DNA from: an uncultured Mycobacterium sp.
GTDB lineage: Bacteria > Actinomycetota > Actinomycetes > Mycobacteriales > Mycobacteriaceae
Reading direction: 5' to 3'
Length of the DNA: 64,000 nucleotides
Assembly: GCA_900078375.1 (NCBI GenBank)
Contig: FLQS01000067.1
Span: 49,357 to 113,356 of the forward strand
Numbering within the stretch: position 1 is the stretch's first letter; each line of letters starts with the position of its first letter. A program made the position numbers and the translations under genes. Positions 40,638-49,357 of this stretch are shown piece by piece. A model generated the notes under the pieces. That model had not been told where the DNA came from, did not search any database, and worked only from the letters and a program-made list of their open reading frames with translations.

Positions 40638-42899
40638 ATGTCTGTAGCTGAAATCGACGAAGGCGTCTTCGAGGCGACCGCCGTCATTGACAACGGGAGC
40701 TTCGGCACCCGCACCATCCGTTTCGAGACCGGCCGCCTCGCCCAGCAGGCCGCCGGCGCCGTCGTCGCCTACCTCGACGACGAGACCATGCTCCTGTCGG
40801 CCACCACGGCCAGCAAGAGCCCGAAGGACCACTTCGACTTCTTCCCGTTGACGATCGACGTCGAGGAGCGGATGTACGCCGCCGGACGTATCCCCGGATC
40901 GTTCTTCCGCCGGGAAGGCCGTCCGTCCACGGACGCGATCCTGACCTGTCGTCTGATCGATCGGCCGCTGCGCCCGACCTTCATCTCGGGTCTGCGTAAC
41001 GAGATCCAGGTCGTGGTGACGATCCTGAGCCTGGATCCCCAGGATCTGTACGACGTGCTGGCGATCAACGCCGCGTCGGCCTCCACCCAGATTTCCGGTC
41101 TGCCGTTCTCCGGCCCGGTGGGTGGCGTGCGCGTCGCCCTGATCGACGGCCAGTGGGTTGCGTTCCCGACCGTCGAGCAGCTCGAGCGCGCCGTGTTCGA
41201 CATGGTCGTCGCGGGCCGCAAAGCCGGTGACGATGTGGCGATCATGATGGTCGAGGCCGAGGCCACCGACAATGTCATCGAGCTCATCGCCGGTGGCGCA
41301 GGTGCGCCGACCGAGGCCGTGGTGGCCGAGGGACTCGAAGCAGCCAAGCCGTTCATCGCCGCGTTGTGCGATGCGCAGAAGGCGTTGGCGGACAAGGCTG
41401 CCAAGCCGGTCGCCGATTACCCGCTGTTCCCCGATTACCAGGACGACGTGTATGCGGCCGTCGCCCACACGGCCGGTGACTCGCTGGCGCAAGCACTCAC
41501 CATCGCCGGCAAGCACGAGCGCGACGAGCGCACCGACGAGATCAAGAACGAGGTCCTCGGAGAGCTCGGCGAGACGTTTGCCGGGCGCGAGAAGGAGATC
41601 GGCGCGGCCTACCGCTCGCTGACCAAGAAGCTTGTGCGCCAGCGCATCCTGACCGATCACTTCCGCATCGACGGTCGCGGTGTCACCGATATCCGCGCCC
41701 TGTCGGCCGAGGTTGCGATCATTCCGCGGGCGCACGGCAGCGCGCTGTTCGAGCGCGGCGAGACCCAGATCATGGGTGTCACCACACTGGACATGGTCAA
41801 GATGGCCCAGCAGATCGACTCGCTGGGACCGGAAACCTCCAAGCGCTACATGCACCACTACAACTTCCCGCCGTATTCGACGGGTGAGACGGGTCGCGTG
41901 GGTTCGCCCAAGCGCCGCGAGATCGGCCACGGTGCGCTCGCCGAGCGTGCCCTGATGCCGGTGCTGCCGAGCGTGGAAGAGTTCCCGTACGCGATCCGCC
42001 AGGTGTCGGAAGCGTTGAGCTCCAACGGTTCCACCTCGATGGGCTCGGTGTGCGCGTCCACCCTGTCGCTGCTGAACGCCGGTGTGCCGCTGAAGGCCCC
42101 CGTCGCCGGCATCGCAATGGGCCTGGTGTCCGACGATGTGGAAGTAGAGGGTGGTGGCGTCGAAAGACGCTTCGTCACGCTGACCGACATCCTCGGTGCC
42201 GAGGATGCCTTCGGCGACATGGACTTCAAGTGCGCAGGCACCAAGGAGTTCGTCACCGCCCTGCAGCTGGACACCAAGCTCGACGGCATCCCGTCGCAGG
42301 TGCTGGCCGGTGCGCTGGCGCAGGCCAAGGATGCGCGCCTGACCATCCTCGAGGTGATGGCCGAGGCCATCGACGCTCCGGACGAGATGAGCCCGTACGC
42401 CCCGCGCGTCACCGCCATCAAGATCCCGATCGACAAGATCGGCGAGGTCATCGGCCCCAAGGGCAAGATGATCAACTCGATCACCGAGCAGACCGGCGCC
42501 TCGATCTCGATCGAGGACGACGGCACGGTGTTCGTCGGTGCCACCGACGGCCTGTCGGCCCAGGCGGCGATCGACATGATCAACGCGATCGCCAACCCGC
42601 AGCTACCCAAGGTCGGCGAGCGGTTCCTCGGGACCGTGGTCAAGACCACCGATTTCGGTGCGTTCGTCTCGCTGCTGCCCGGTCGTGACGGCCTGGTGCA
42701 CATCTCGAAGCTGGGCCGGGGCAAGCGGATCAACAAGGTCGAGGATGTCGTGAAGCTCGGCGACAAGCTCCGTGTGGAGATCGCCGACATCGACAACCGC
42801 GGCAAGATCTCGCTGGTCCTGGTCGCCGAAGAAGGGGCAGACGCACCCGCAGACGCACCGGCTCCTGTTGATGCCGATGCCGCGACCGCCGACGCCTAA
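40638..42899 (+). CDS. gpsI: Polyribonucleotide nucleotidyltransferase (PNPase / guanosine pentaphosphate synthetase)
   Basis: The product is 753 residues. Two RNase PH domains (first ~1-270, second ~330-560; MLSATTASKSPKDHFDFFPL and SALFERGETQIMGVTTLDM), a KH domain (IDKIGEVIGPKGKMINSI) and an S1 domain (GERFLGTVVKTTDFGAFVSL) are in the standard order. It degrades RNA phosphorolytically and in actinobacteria also makes ppGpp precursors, the basis of the name GpsI. The last ~25 residues are an acidic Ala/Asp tail (DAPADAPAPVDADAA). It overlaps the start of pepR by about 23 bases. Confidence 0.98.
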   Translation: MSVAEIDEGVFEATAVIDNGSFGTRTIRFETGRLAQQAAGAVVAYLDDETMLLSATTASKSPKDHFDFFPLTIDVEERMYAAGRIPGSFFRREGRPSTDAILTCRLIDRPLRPTFISGLRNEIQVVVTILSLDPQDLYDVLAINAASASTQISGLPFSGPVGGVRVALIDGQWVAFPTVEQLERAVFDMVVAGRKAGDDVAIMMVEAEATDNVIELIAGGAGAPTEAVVAEGLEAAKPFIAALCDAQKALADKAAKPVADYPLFPDYQDDVYAAVAHTAGDSLAQALTIAGKHERDERTDEIKNEVLGELGETFAGREKEIGAAYRSLTKKLVRQRILTDHFRIDGRGVTDIRALSAEVAIIPRAHGSALFERGETQIMGVTTLDMVKMAQQIDSLGPETSKRYMHHYNFPPYSTGETGRVGSPKRREIGHGALAERALMPVLPSVEEFPYAIRQVSEALSSNGSTSMGSVCASTLSLLNAGVPLKAPVAGIAMGLVSDDVEVEGGGVERRFVTLTDILGAEDAFGDMDFKCAGTKEFVTALQLDTKLDGIPSQVLAGALAQAKDARLTILEVMAEAIDAPDEMSPYAPRVTAIKIPIDKIGEVIGPKGKMINSITEQTGASISIEDDGTVFVGATDGLSAQAAIDMINAIANPQLPKVGERFLGTVVKTTDFGAFVSLLPGRDGLVHISKLGRGKRINKVEDVVKLGDKLRVEIADIDNRGKISLVLVAEEGADAPADAPAPVDADAATADA

Positions 42900-44259
42900 T
42901 CCCGGCGGGCAGGAGCGAAGCGACCCGGGGATCAACACAGCATTACGCCGCGGCCGGCGCCTCGATACTGAGGCGCCGGTTGCGGTGCGGCGCACCGTCC
43001 TTCCCGGCGGACTGCGCGTCGTCACCGAGTTCGTCCCATCGGTGCGTTCGGCCTCGGTTGGTGTCTGGGTCGACGTCGGTTCGCGCGATGAAGGTCGCAC
43101 TGTCGCCGGGGCCGCGCACTTTCTGGAACATCTGCTGTTCAAGGCGACCCCGACCCGGACGGCCGTCGAGATCGCGCAGTCCGTCGACGCCGTCGGCGGC
43201 GAGCTGAACGCGTTCACCGCCAAAGAGCACACCTGCTACTACGCCCACGTTTTGGACGACGACCTGGAGTTGGCCGTCGATCTGGTCGCCGACGTCGTGC
43301 TCAACGGTGTCTGCGCGTCGCACGACGTCGAACTGGAACGTGACGTCGTCCTCGAAGAGATCGCGATGCGCGACGACGACCCTGAAGACGCGCTCGGAGA
43401 CGTCTTCCTGACGGCCATGTTCGGTGATCATCCTGTTGGCCGCCCGGTGATCGGCAGCGTCGACTCGGTGTCCGGGATGACCCGCGCGCAGTTGCACTCG
43501 TTCCACGTCCGTCGCTACACGCCCGAGCGGATGGTCGTGGCGGTGGCCGGCAATGTCGACCATGACGAGGTGGTTCGGCTGGTGCGCAAGCACTTCAGGG
43601 GCCGCCTGGTCAAAGGCCGTGCACCGCAGCCGCCGCGCACGGGCGCCAGCCGGCTGGCCAGCCCGCCCAGCTTGGAACTGATCAACCGCGATGCCGAACA
43701 GACCCACCTGTCGCTGGGCGTGCGGATACCCGGCCGGCACTGGCCGCATCGCTGGGCCCTGTCGGTGCTCAACACCGCACTGGGCGGTGGTCTGAGTTCA
43801 CGGCTTTTCCAACAGATTCGGGAAAGCCGTGGCCTGGCCTACTCGGTGTTCTCGTCGGTTGACACGTTCTCCGACACCGGGGCATTGTCGGTGTATGCGG
43901 CTTGCCTCCCGGAGCGCTTCGACGAGGTGGTGCGGTTGACCACCGAAGTCCTCGAGGACGTGGCACGCGACGGCATCACCGAATCGGAATGCCGGATCGC
44001 GAAGGGATCGATCCGCGGCGGCCTGGTGCTCGGACTCGAGGATTCCGCGTCGCGGATGCATCGGCTGGGCCGCAGCGAGCTCAACTACGGCGAATATCGC
44101 AGCATCTCCACCACGCTTCAGCGCATCGACGACGTGACCCTCGATGAGGTCAACGCGATCGCCCGCCAGGTGTTGACCAAGCCCTTTGGTGCCGCGATCC
44201 TCGGTCCGCACAAATCAAAACGCTCACTGCCACAGCCACTTCGGACAATCAGGAGCTAG
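42877..44259 (+). CDS. pepR: M16-family zinc metalloprotease PepR
   Basis: The product is 460 residues. ATG 42877 gives MPRPPTPNP, resembling the mycobacterial PepR N-terminus (MPRRSPADP); it lies inside the end of gpsI, and an ATG six bases earlier is also possible. The inverted zinc motif is AAHFLEHLLFK (His-x-x-Glu-His) with the distal Glu in the ELAVDLVADVVL helix region. GGGLSSRLFQQIRESRGLAY marks the second M16 domain. It is a processing-type peptidase of unknown substrate, co-transcribed with gpsI. Confidence 0.93.
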   Translation: MPRPPTPNPGGQERSDPGINTALRRGRRLDTEAPVAVRRTVLPGGLRVVTEFVPSVRSASVGVWVDVGSRDEGRTVAGAAHFLEHLLFKATPTRTAVEIAQSVDAVGGELNAFTAKEHTCYYAHVLDDDLELAVDLVADVVLNGVCASHDVELERDVVLEEIAMRDDDPEDALGDVFLTAMFGDHPVGRPVIGSVDSVSGMTRAQLHSFHVRRYTPERMVVAVAGNVDHDEVVRLVRKHFRGRLVKGRAPQPPRTGASRLASPPSLELINRDAEQTHLSLGVRIPGRHWPHRWALSVLNTALGGGLSSRLFQQIRESRGLAYSVFSSVDTFSDTGALSVYAACLPERFDEVVRLTTEVLEDVARDGITESECRIAKGSIRGGLVLGLEDSASRMHRLGRSELNYGEYRSISTTLQRIDDVTLDEVNAIARQVLTKPFGAAILGPHKSKRSLPQPLRTIRS

Positions 44260-44261
44260 CC

Positions 44262-45287
44262 GTGACTTTCAGCCTGCAGGATTTGGCCGTACCCATTCTC
44301 GGTGCACCAATGGCAGGCGGTCCGAGTACGCCCGCCCTCGCCGCGGCGGTGTCCAATGCCGGCGGTCTGGGATTCGTGGCGGCCGGCTATCTGAGCGCCG
44401 ACAAATTCGCTGATGTCATCGCCGGGGCCCGGTCGCTGACCACGGCAGCGATCGGGGTGAATATCTTTGTGGCGCAGCCGTCTGCGGCAACCCCCGACGG
44501 ACTGGACCGCTATCGCGACCTGCTGGCCCCGCTGGCTGAACACTACGGTGCCGAAGTCGGGCAGCCCAAGCCCGACGACGATGCGTGGCAGGCCAAGCTC
44601 GATGTGGTCGCCGACACCGCACCGGAGGTGGCGTCGTTCACCTTCGGGTGCCCCGATGCGGAAGTCCTTGGCCGCCTGCGTGACCGCGGTGTGCTGACCG
44701 CGGTGACCGTGACGAGCCTGGACGAGGCGGCAGTTGCGGTGGCCGCCGGTGTGGACGCCCTGGTGGTCCAGGGTCCGGAGGCGGGCGGGCACCGCGGCAC
44801 GTTCGACCCCGTCGCACTGCCCGGTGACGAGCCTCTTGACGGGTTGGTGGCCGCGATCGGCGCGGCCTATGACCTGCCGGTGATCGCTGCGGGTGGCCTG
44901 GCCAGCGCGGCGGATGTGCGACGGGTCCTGGACGGGGGAGCCGTCGCGGCGCAGGCCGGCACCGCGTTCCTGCTGTCCGACGAGGCGGGCACCAACGGCG
45001 CCCACCGGGCCGCACTGACCGACGAGAACTTCACCGAAACCGTAGTGACACAGGCATTTTCGGGTCGCTACGCGCGTGGCCTGGCCAACGCCTTCACCGC
45101 GCGCTACGACGGCGTGGCGCCGCTGGGTTACCCCGAGGTCAACCAGATGACCGGTCCGCTGCGCCGGGCTGCGGTCGCCGCCGGCGACCCGAACGGCACC
45201 AATCTGTGGGCGGGCACGTCGTGGCGCCGCACCAGTGGGGGCAGCGCAGGTGACGTTGTCGCGACTCTGGCCGGGGATCTTGCATGA
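44262..45287 (+). CDS. Nitronate monooxygenase (NMO/2-nitropropane dioxygenase-like)
   Basis: The product is 341 residues, with GTG 44262 following AGGAGCTAGCC. The FMN-dependent TIM barrel shows PILGAPMAGGPSTPALAAAV, GGLGFVAAGYLS, LVVQGPEAGGHRGTFD (the flavin/His motif of NMO), and VIAAGGLASAADV with AAQAGTAFLLSDEA. It oxidises alkyl nitronates; in M. tuberculosis the counterpart is Rv2781c, also next to pepR. It overlaps the beta-lactamase start by four bases. Confidence 0.92.
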   Translation: MTFSLQDLAVPILGAPMAGGPSTPALAAAVSNAGGLGFVAAGYLSADKFADVIAGARSLTTAAIGVNIFVAQPSAATPDGLDRYRDLLAPLAEHYGAEVGQPKPDDDAWQAKLDVVADTAPEVASFTFGCPDAEVLGRLRDRGVLTAVTVTSLDEAAVAVAAGVDALVVQGPEAGGHRGTFDPVALPGDEPLDGLVAAIGAAYDLPVIAAGGLASAADVRRVLDGGAVAAQAGTAFLLSDEAGTNGAHRAALTDENFTETVVTQAFSGRYARGLANAFTARYDGVAPLGYPEVNQMTGPLRRAAVAAGDPNGTNLWAGTSWRRTSGGSAGDVVATLAGDLA

Positions 45288-46198
45288 GCCTGTCGCGTCG
45301 TCGATTGCTCGTCGTTGGTGCGGCACTGACCGCCGTCGCGGCCTGCGGCGAAAAGCCGTCCCCGGCACACCCGACGCTCAGTGATCCGGCCGAACCGCTG
45401 CCGCCGATCGAGCAGCGGATCGCAGCACTGGAGAAGCGGCACAACGCATTCGTGGGTCTGTACGGGCAGAACCTGGACTCGACGCAGTCGGTGGCGCACC
45501 GCGACGGCGATCTGTTCGCGATGTGCTCGACGTTCAAGGCTTACGCCTCGGCGCGCGTGCTGCAGATGGCCCAGGCGGGGGAGTTGCGGCTGACCGACAC
45601 AGTGGTGGTCGACCCGACCTTGCTGAGGGCCAATTCGCCGCGTACTGAGCCGAATGTCGGTAAGCCGATGGCACTTTCGGACCTGTGCGCCGCCGCGCTG
45701 CAGGTCAGTGACAACACCGCGGGCAACCTCCTGCTGCGGGTCATCGGCGGTCCGCCGGCGATCACCGCATTCGCCCGGTCTATCGGTGACGACCGCACTC
45801 GGCTGGATCGCTGGGAGACCGAGCTGAATTCGGCCCTGCCGGGTGATCCGCGCGACACCAGCACGCCGCGGGCCCTCGGCGGCGGCATTCTGTCGGTGCT
45901 CACCGGCACGGTGCTCGACGAGCCGCATCGCAAGCAGCTCGAGGACTGGATGCGCGTCAACACCACGTCGAGCGTGCGGGCGGGCTTGCCGCCGGACTGG
46001 ACCACCGCCGACAAGACCGGCTCCGGTGATTTCGCCAGCACCAACGACGTCGGCATCGCGTTCGGGCCGCACGGCGAGCGGGTGCTGTTGGCCATCATGA
46101 CCCGCACGCAATCCAACGACGCGAATTCGCCAGCGCTGCGCGACCTCGTGGCAGAGGTGACCACGCTGGCGCTACCCGCGTTGCTCGGCCACGGTTAG
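45284..46198 (+). CDS. Class A beta-lactamase, Tat lipoprotein
   Basis: The product is 304 residues. The signal SRRRLLVVGAALTAVAACG is a twin-arginine plus lipobox signal, as for the M. tuberculosis BlaC export. All class A motifs are seen: MCSTFKAYASA (Ser82 plus Lys, preceded by Cys), QVSDNTAGN (SDN loop), RWETELN (Glu base of the omega loop) and ADKTGSGDF (KTG). It should hydrolyse penicillins and cephalosporins in the cell envelope. It follows the nitronate monooxygenase by an ATGA overlap, a position not occupied by blaC in M. tuberculosis. A non-carbapenemase is likely because no Cys follows the KTG motif at the position that would pair with the Cys before Ser82. Confidence 0.93.
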   Translation: MSLSRRRLLVVGAALTAVAACGEKPSPAHPTLSDPAEPLPPIEQRIAALEKRHNAFVGLYGQNLDSTQSVAHRDGDLFAMCSTFKAYASARVLQMAQAGELRLTDTVVVDPTLLRANSPRTEPNVGKPMALSDLCAAALQVSDNTAGNLLLRVIGGPPAITAFARSIGDDRTRLDRWETELNSALPGDPRDTSTPRALGGGILSVLTGTVLDEPHRKQLEDWMRVNTTSSVRAGLPPDWTTADKTGSGDFASTNDVGIAFGPHGERVLLAIMTRTQSNDANSPALRDLVAEVTTLALPALLGHG

Positions 46199-46204
46199 AC
46201 GAGG

Positions 46205-46591
46205 ATGCGACCGACCGACGCGTGCCCCTGCGGGTCCGGTGAGCCGCTCGGCCGGTGTTGCCTGCCACTGCATCGGGGCGAGAGTCAGGCCGCCACTGCC
46301 GAACAGCTGATGCGGGCCCGATACAGCGCCTACGCCGTCGGCGATCTCGACTACATCTGGCGGACCTGGCATCCGCGTACCCGGCCCACCGCGTTGACAC
46401 CGGACGGGCTGACCTGGACGGGTCTGCACATCGTCGACACAGTCGACGGCCGGCCGGAAGACCAGACGGGCGAGGTCGAATTCCGTGCGCACTACCGAGA
46501 CGGGCGGCGGACTGGGACGCTGCATGAGCGGTCCCGGTTTGGGGTCAGAGCTCGTCGCTGGTTTTACGTCGACGGGGAGTTGTTCACCTGA
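46205..46591 (+). CDS. YchJ-like (UPF0225) SEC-C metal-binding protein
   Basis: The product is 128 residues, six bases after the beta-lactamase stop. It begins PTDACPCGSGEPLGRCCLPL, the four-Cys SEC-C zinc motif at the N-terminus. An NTF2-like body follows with TAEQLMRARYSAYAVGDLDY and TWHPRTRPTAL, and ends SRFGVRARRWFYVDGE. YchJ family members have this arrangement and no proven function. Likely soluble. Confidence 0.9.
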   Translation: MRPTDACPCGSGEPLGRCCLPLHRGESQAATAEQLMRARYSAYAVGDLDYIWRTWHPRTRPTALTPDGLTWTGLHIVDTVDGRPEDQTGEVEFRAHYRDGRRTGTLHERSRFGVRARRWFYVDGELFT

Positions 46592-46683
46592 GCTGGTGCG
46601 GCCGCGCGATGAGTTTTCGTTCACGTGAGAGTCCATCTTTGAAGACGGAATCAGCACGACGACATCAGCCGAAAGGATTCATA

Positions 46684-47481
46684 GTGACTGAGTACGCCGC
46701 CCCGATCGGGGCGCCCATCTGGTTCGACTTGATGAGCAGTGATCCCGCGCGTGCCGCGGAGTTCTATCAGGAGATCTTCGGCTGGGAGCTCGAGGCGCCA
46801 CCGCAGGCGGAGTTCGGCGGTTACCAGAACTTCACCCGGAACGGTAAGCGGGTCGCCGGGCTGGTCCCACACATGGCCGACGCCGGTCCGGCGAATATCT
46901 GGTCGGTGTACCTGCATACCAGCGACGGCGACGCCACGATCGCGGCGGCGCAGGCCGCGGGCGCGACGGTGATGGTGCCGCCGATGGCGGTCGGCGATCT
47001 GGGCTCGATGATGGTGGTCGTCGACCCCGCCGGCGCCGTCATCGGATTCTGGCAGCCCGGCACGCATCCGGGGTTCACCGAGTGGGGTGAGCACGGGGGG
47101 CCGTACTGGTTCGAATGTCAGAGCAAGGATTACGACGCATCGCTGGCGTTCTACCGGGCGGTTCTGGGCGCCCGCATCGACGAGATCGGCACCGGCGGCG
47201 CCCCGGATGCCGTCGGCCCCGAGCGATACGGCCAGGTCTTCGCCGGCGAGAGTGCATATTCGGGAATCATGGACGCGGCCAAGCTTTTTCCCGCCGAGGT
47301 GCCGTCGTTCTGGCAGGTGTACATCACCGTCGACGATGTCGCCGCGACGGTGAAGCAGAGCGAGGCCCTTGGCGCGGAGATCCTGATGCCCGGCGAGGAC
47401 ACGCCCTACGGCACGCTCGCGGCGATCAGGGATCCGCTGGGCGCGCTGATCTGCCTTGGGCATCCGCCGGCCGGTATGTGA
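46684..47481 (+). CDS. Tandem VOC (glyoxalase-fold) protein, CFP30B/Rv0577-like
   Basis: The product is 265 residues. GTG 46684 has AAAGGA six bases upstream. Two vicinal-oxygen-chelate halves are visible, each starting with a His/aromatic strand and Y-x-x-x-(F/L)G helix: IWFDLMSSDPARAAEFYQEI and PYWFECQSKDYDASLAFYRA. Both end in VDPAGAVIGFWQP or RDPLGALICLGHP. The mycobacterial relative Rv0577/TB27.3 is a secreted antigen and an F420-linked methylglyoxal-detoxification factor; that role is inferred only by family. Opposes ald with a terminator between. Confidence 0.88.
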   Translation: MTEYAAPIGAPIWFDLMSSDPARAAEFYQEIFGWELEAPPQAEFGGYQNFTRNGKRVAGLVPHMADAGPANIWSVYLHTSDGDATIAAAQAAGATVMVPPMAVGDLGSMMVVVDPAGAVIGFWQPGTHPGFTEWGEHGGPYWFECQSKDYDASLAFYRAVLGARIDEIGTGGAPDAVGPERYGQVFAGESAYSGIMDAAKLFPAEVPSFWQVYITVDDVAATVKQSEALGAEILMPGEDTPYGTLAAIRDPLGALICLGHPPAGM

Positions 47482-47498
47482 GGTCTAAACGCCAACGA

Positions 47499-47526
47499 AC
47501 CGGGACGCTCGATGAGCCATCCCGGT
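47499..47526. terminator. Hairpin between VOC gene and ald
   Basis: ACCGGGA (47499-47505) pairs with TCCCGGT (47520-47526), with an inner GCTC/GAGC stem. It is just upstream of the second hairpin and lacks a T-run, so it is probably an accessory stem of the bidirectional terminator. Confidence 0.5.
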
Positions 47527-47538
47527 CCGCTGTGTGCG

Positions 47539-47565
47539 GGTGAGCCGTTGGCTCACCAAGGTTTT
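47539..47565. terminator. Bidirectional terminator between VOC gene and ald
   Basis: GGTGAGCC-GTT-GGCTCACC is a perfect eight-base stem with a three-base loop, followed at 47562 by TTTT on the plus strand. It lies between two convergent genes and touches the ald stop, so it can end both transcripts. Confidence 0.65.
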
Positions 47566-48680
47566 CAGGTCAGCAGGCCGGCCGGATCCGTGTAGGGCAG
47601 ATCGAGGTCGTGGGCGACCTCGCGGCTGAGCAGATGTCCATCGTGGGTCGACAAGCCCTTGGTCAGCGCAGGGTCCGACAGGCACGCATCCTGCCAGCCC
47701 TTGTCGGCCAGCTTGATCACGTACGGCATGGTCGCGTTGGTGAGCGCGTACGTCGACGTACGCGGGACCGCGCCCGGCATGTTCGCGACGCAATAGAACA
47801 CGGCGTCATGCACGTTGAACGTCGGGTTGTCGTGCGTGGTGGGCTTGGAATCCTCGAAGCAACCACCCTGGTCGATGGCGATGTCCACGAGGACCGCGCC
47901 CGGCTTCATCTGTGCCACAGTCGCATTGGTGACCAGCTTGGGGGCCTTGGCGCCGGGCACCAGGACGGCGCCGATGACCAGGTCCGCCTGCTTGACCGCG
48001 TCCTCCAGATCGAGTCGTGAGGAGTAGCGGGTCTCGATAGCGCCGCCGTACTCGGCATCGATCTTGCGCAGGATGTTGACGTTGAGGTCGAACACGGTGA
48101 CGTGCGCGCCCATACCCCAGGCGACTGCGGCGGCGTTGTCGCCGGCCATTCCGCCGCCGATCACGACGACCTTCGCCGGGGCGACGCCGGGGACGCCACC
48201 CATGAGGACACCGCGACCGCCCTGGGTGCGCATCAGGTGATACGCGCCGACCTGGGCGGAGAGCCGGCCGGCGACCTCACTCATCGGGGCCAGCAGCGGC
48301 AGCGCGCCGTCGGGGGTTTGGACGGTCTCGTAGGCGATCGACGTAGTGCCTGACGCCAGCAGGGCGTCGGTGCAGGGGCGCGAGGCGGCCAGATGCAGGT
48401 AGGTGAACAGGGTCTGGCCCTTGCGCATGCGCGCGTATTCGGGCTCGACGGGTTCCTTGACCTTCAGCAGCAGGTCGGCCTCGGCCCACACCTGGTCGGC
48501 GCTGTTGACGATTTGGGCGCCGGCGGCCTTGAAGTCGACGTCGTGGATGGCTGATCCCTCGCCGGCACCGGCCTGGACGGCCACCTCGTGGCCGCGGCGG
48601 ACCAGCTCGGACACGCCCGCCGGGGTGATGGCGACGCGGTACTCGTTGTTCTTGATCTCGGTCGGGATGCCGACACGCAT
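47565..48680 (-). CDS. ald: L-alanine dehydrogenase
   Basis: The product is 371 residues, exactly the length of mycobacterial Ald. ATG 48680 has AGGAG seven bases before it; an upstream ATG at 48746 would extend it with no homology. MRVGIPTEIKNNEYRVAITP, LLLKVKEPV (Lys), LFTYLHLAA (His), VVIGGGMAGDNAAAV (NAD) and IDQGGCFEDSKP (catalytic Asp) are the known motifs. It interconverts alanine and pyruvate plus ammonia with NAD, and aids redox balance in hypoxia. It is divergent from the lrp-type activator that controls it. Confidence 0.97.
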   Translation of the reverse strand: MRVGIPTEIKNNEYRVAITPAGVSELVRRGHEVAVQAGAGEGSAIHDVDFKAAGAQIVNSADQVWAEADLLLKVKEPVEPEYARMRKGQTLFTYLHLAASRPCTDALLASGTTSIAYETVQTPDGALPLLAPMSEVAGRLSAQVGAYHLMRTQGGRGVLMGGVPGVAPAKVVVIGGGMAGDNAAAVAWGMGAHVTVFDLNVNILRKIDAEYGGAIETRYSSRLDLEDAVKQADLVIGAVLVPGAKAPKLVTNATVAQMKPGAVLVDIAIDQGGCFEDSKPTTHDNPTFNVHDAVFYCVANMPGAVPRTSTYALTNATMPYVIKLADKGWQDACLSDPALTKGLSTHDGHLLSREVAHDLDLPYTDPAGLLT

Positions 48681-48774
48681 GATCGCTCCTAGTTCGGGGA
48701 TTGGCCTATACGAATTGTGAAGAACTATCGATATAAAGGCAATCAAGACGGCGAAGATTCGTTAAGATCCGCAT
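48681..48774. promoter_or_regulatory. Divergent ald/lrp regulatory region
   Basis: This 94-base gap is the AT-rich part of the area (for example 48708-48760) and must hold both promoters and the AldR-type binding sites. TAAGAT (48763-48768) ends six bases before the lrp ATG, so lrp is probably leaderless. The ald side has a good AGGAG ribosome site. AldR sites in mycobacteria are several degenerate repeats; they are not clear enough here to list individually. Confidence 0.55.
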
Positions 48775-49290
48775 ATGTCCGAAGAATCGACGAAAACGAT
48801 CGTTCGTTCGGGGGGTGCGCCGAAGGATGTTCGGGCCGCTGAGCTGGACGAGGTCGACCGGCGGATTCTGGCGGCCCTGCACGCCGATGCGCGCATCTCG
48901 AATAGTGCGCTGGCCGACGCCGTCGGTATCGCCCCGTCCACCTGTCACGGGCGGGTGCGCCGGCTGCAGGAGCTCGGGGTGATCCGGGGTTTCTACACCG
49001 ATATCGATCCCGCCGCGATCGGGCTGTCGATGCAGGCGATGATCTCGGTGAGCCTGCAAGCCAACGCTCGCGGCCGGATTCGCAACTTCATCCAGCAGAT
49101 CCGGCGCAAGCCGCAGGTGATGGACGTCTACTTCCTGGCTGGCGGCGACGATTTCATCCTGCACGTGGCTGCCCGTGACACCGACGATCTGCGGTCGTTC
49201 GTGGTGGAGAACCTCAATGCGGACCGCGATGTGGCCGGTACGCAGACGTCGCTGATCTTCGAGCACCTGCGGGGCGCCGCGCCACTCTAG
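48775..49290 (+). CDS. aldR: Lrp/AsnC-family regulator AldR
   Basis: The product is 171 residues. The helix-turn-helix is ELDEVDRRILAALHADARIS then NSALADAVGIAPSTCHGRVR. The RAM ligand domain follows (ISVSLQANARGRIRNFIQQI, DVYFLAGGDDFILHV). Divergent position to ald, and the match in size to Rv2779c, support assignment as AldR, which senses alanine and activates or represses ald. The N-terminal ~25 residues before the HTH are a disordered extension. Confidence 0.9.
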   Translation: MSEESTKTIVRSGGAPKDVRAAELDEVDRRILAALHADARISNSALADAVGIAPSTCHGRVRRLQELGVIRGFYTDIDPAAIGLSMQAMISVSLQANARGRIRNFIQQIRRKPQVMDVYFLAGGDDFILHVAARDTDDLRSFVVENLNADRDVAGTQTSLIFEHLRGAAPL

Positions 49291-49357
49291 GCGAGATCGC
49301 GGCCTGGCGTCCAACGTAACGCCATGGCGGGAAATGGCTCCGATCACCGCCGAGGCG

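Noticed and set aside
40569..41930. 453-codon minus-strand frame opposite gpsI
   Set aside because: It is the shadow of a strongly conserved PNPase and has the composition typical of such shadows.
46511..46540. Similarity of GGGACGCTGCATGAGCGG in the YchJ gene to the hairpin near 47501
   Set aside because: The first is inside a conserved coding region and codes for normal residues; the match is partial and probably chance.
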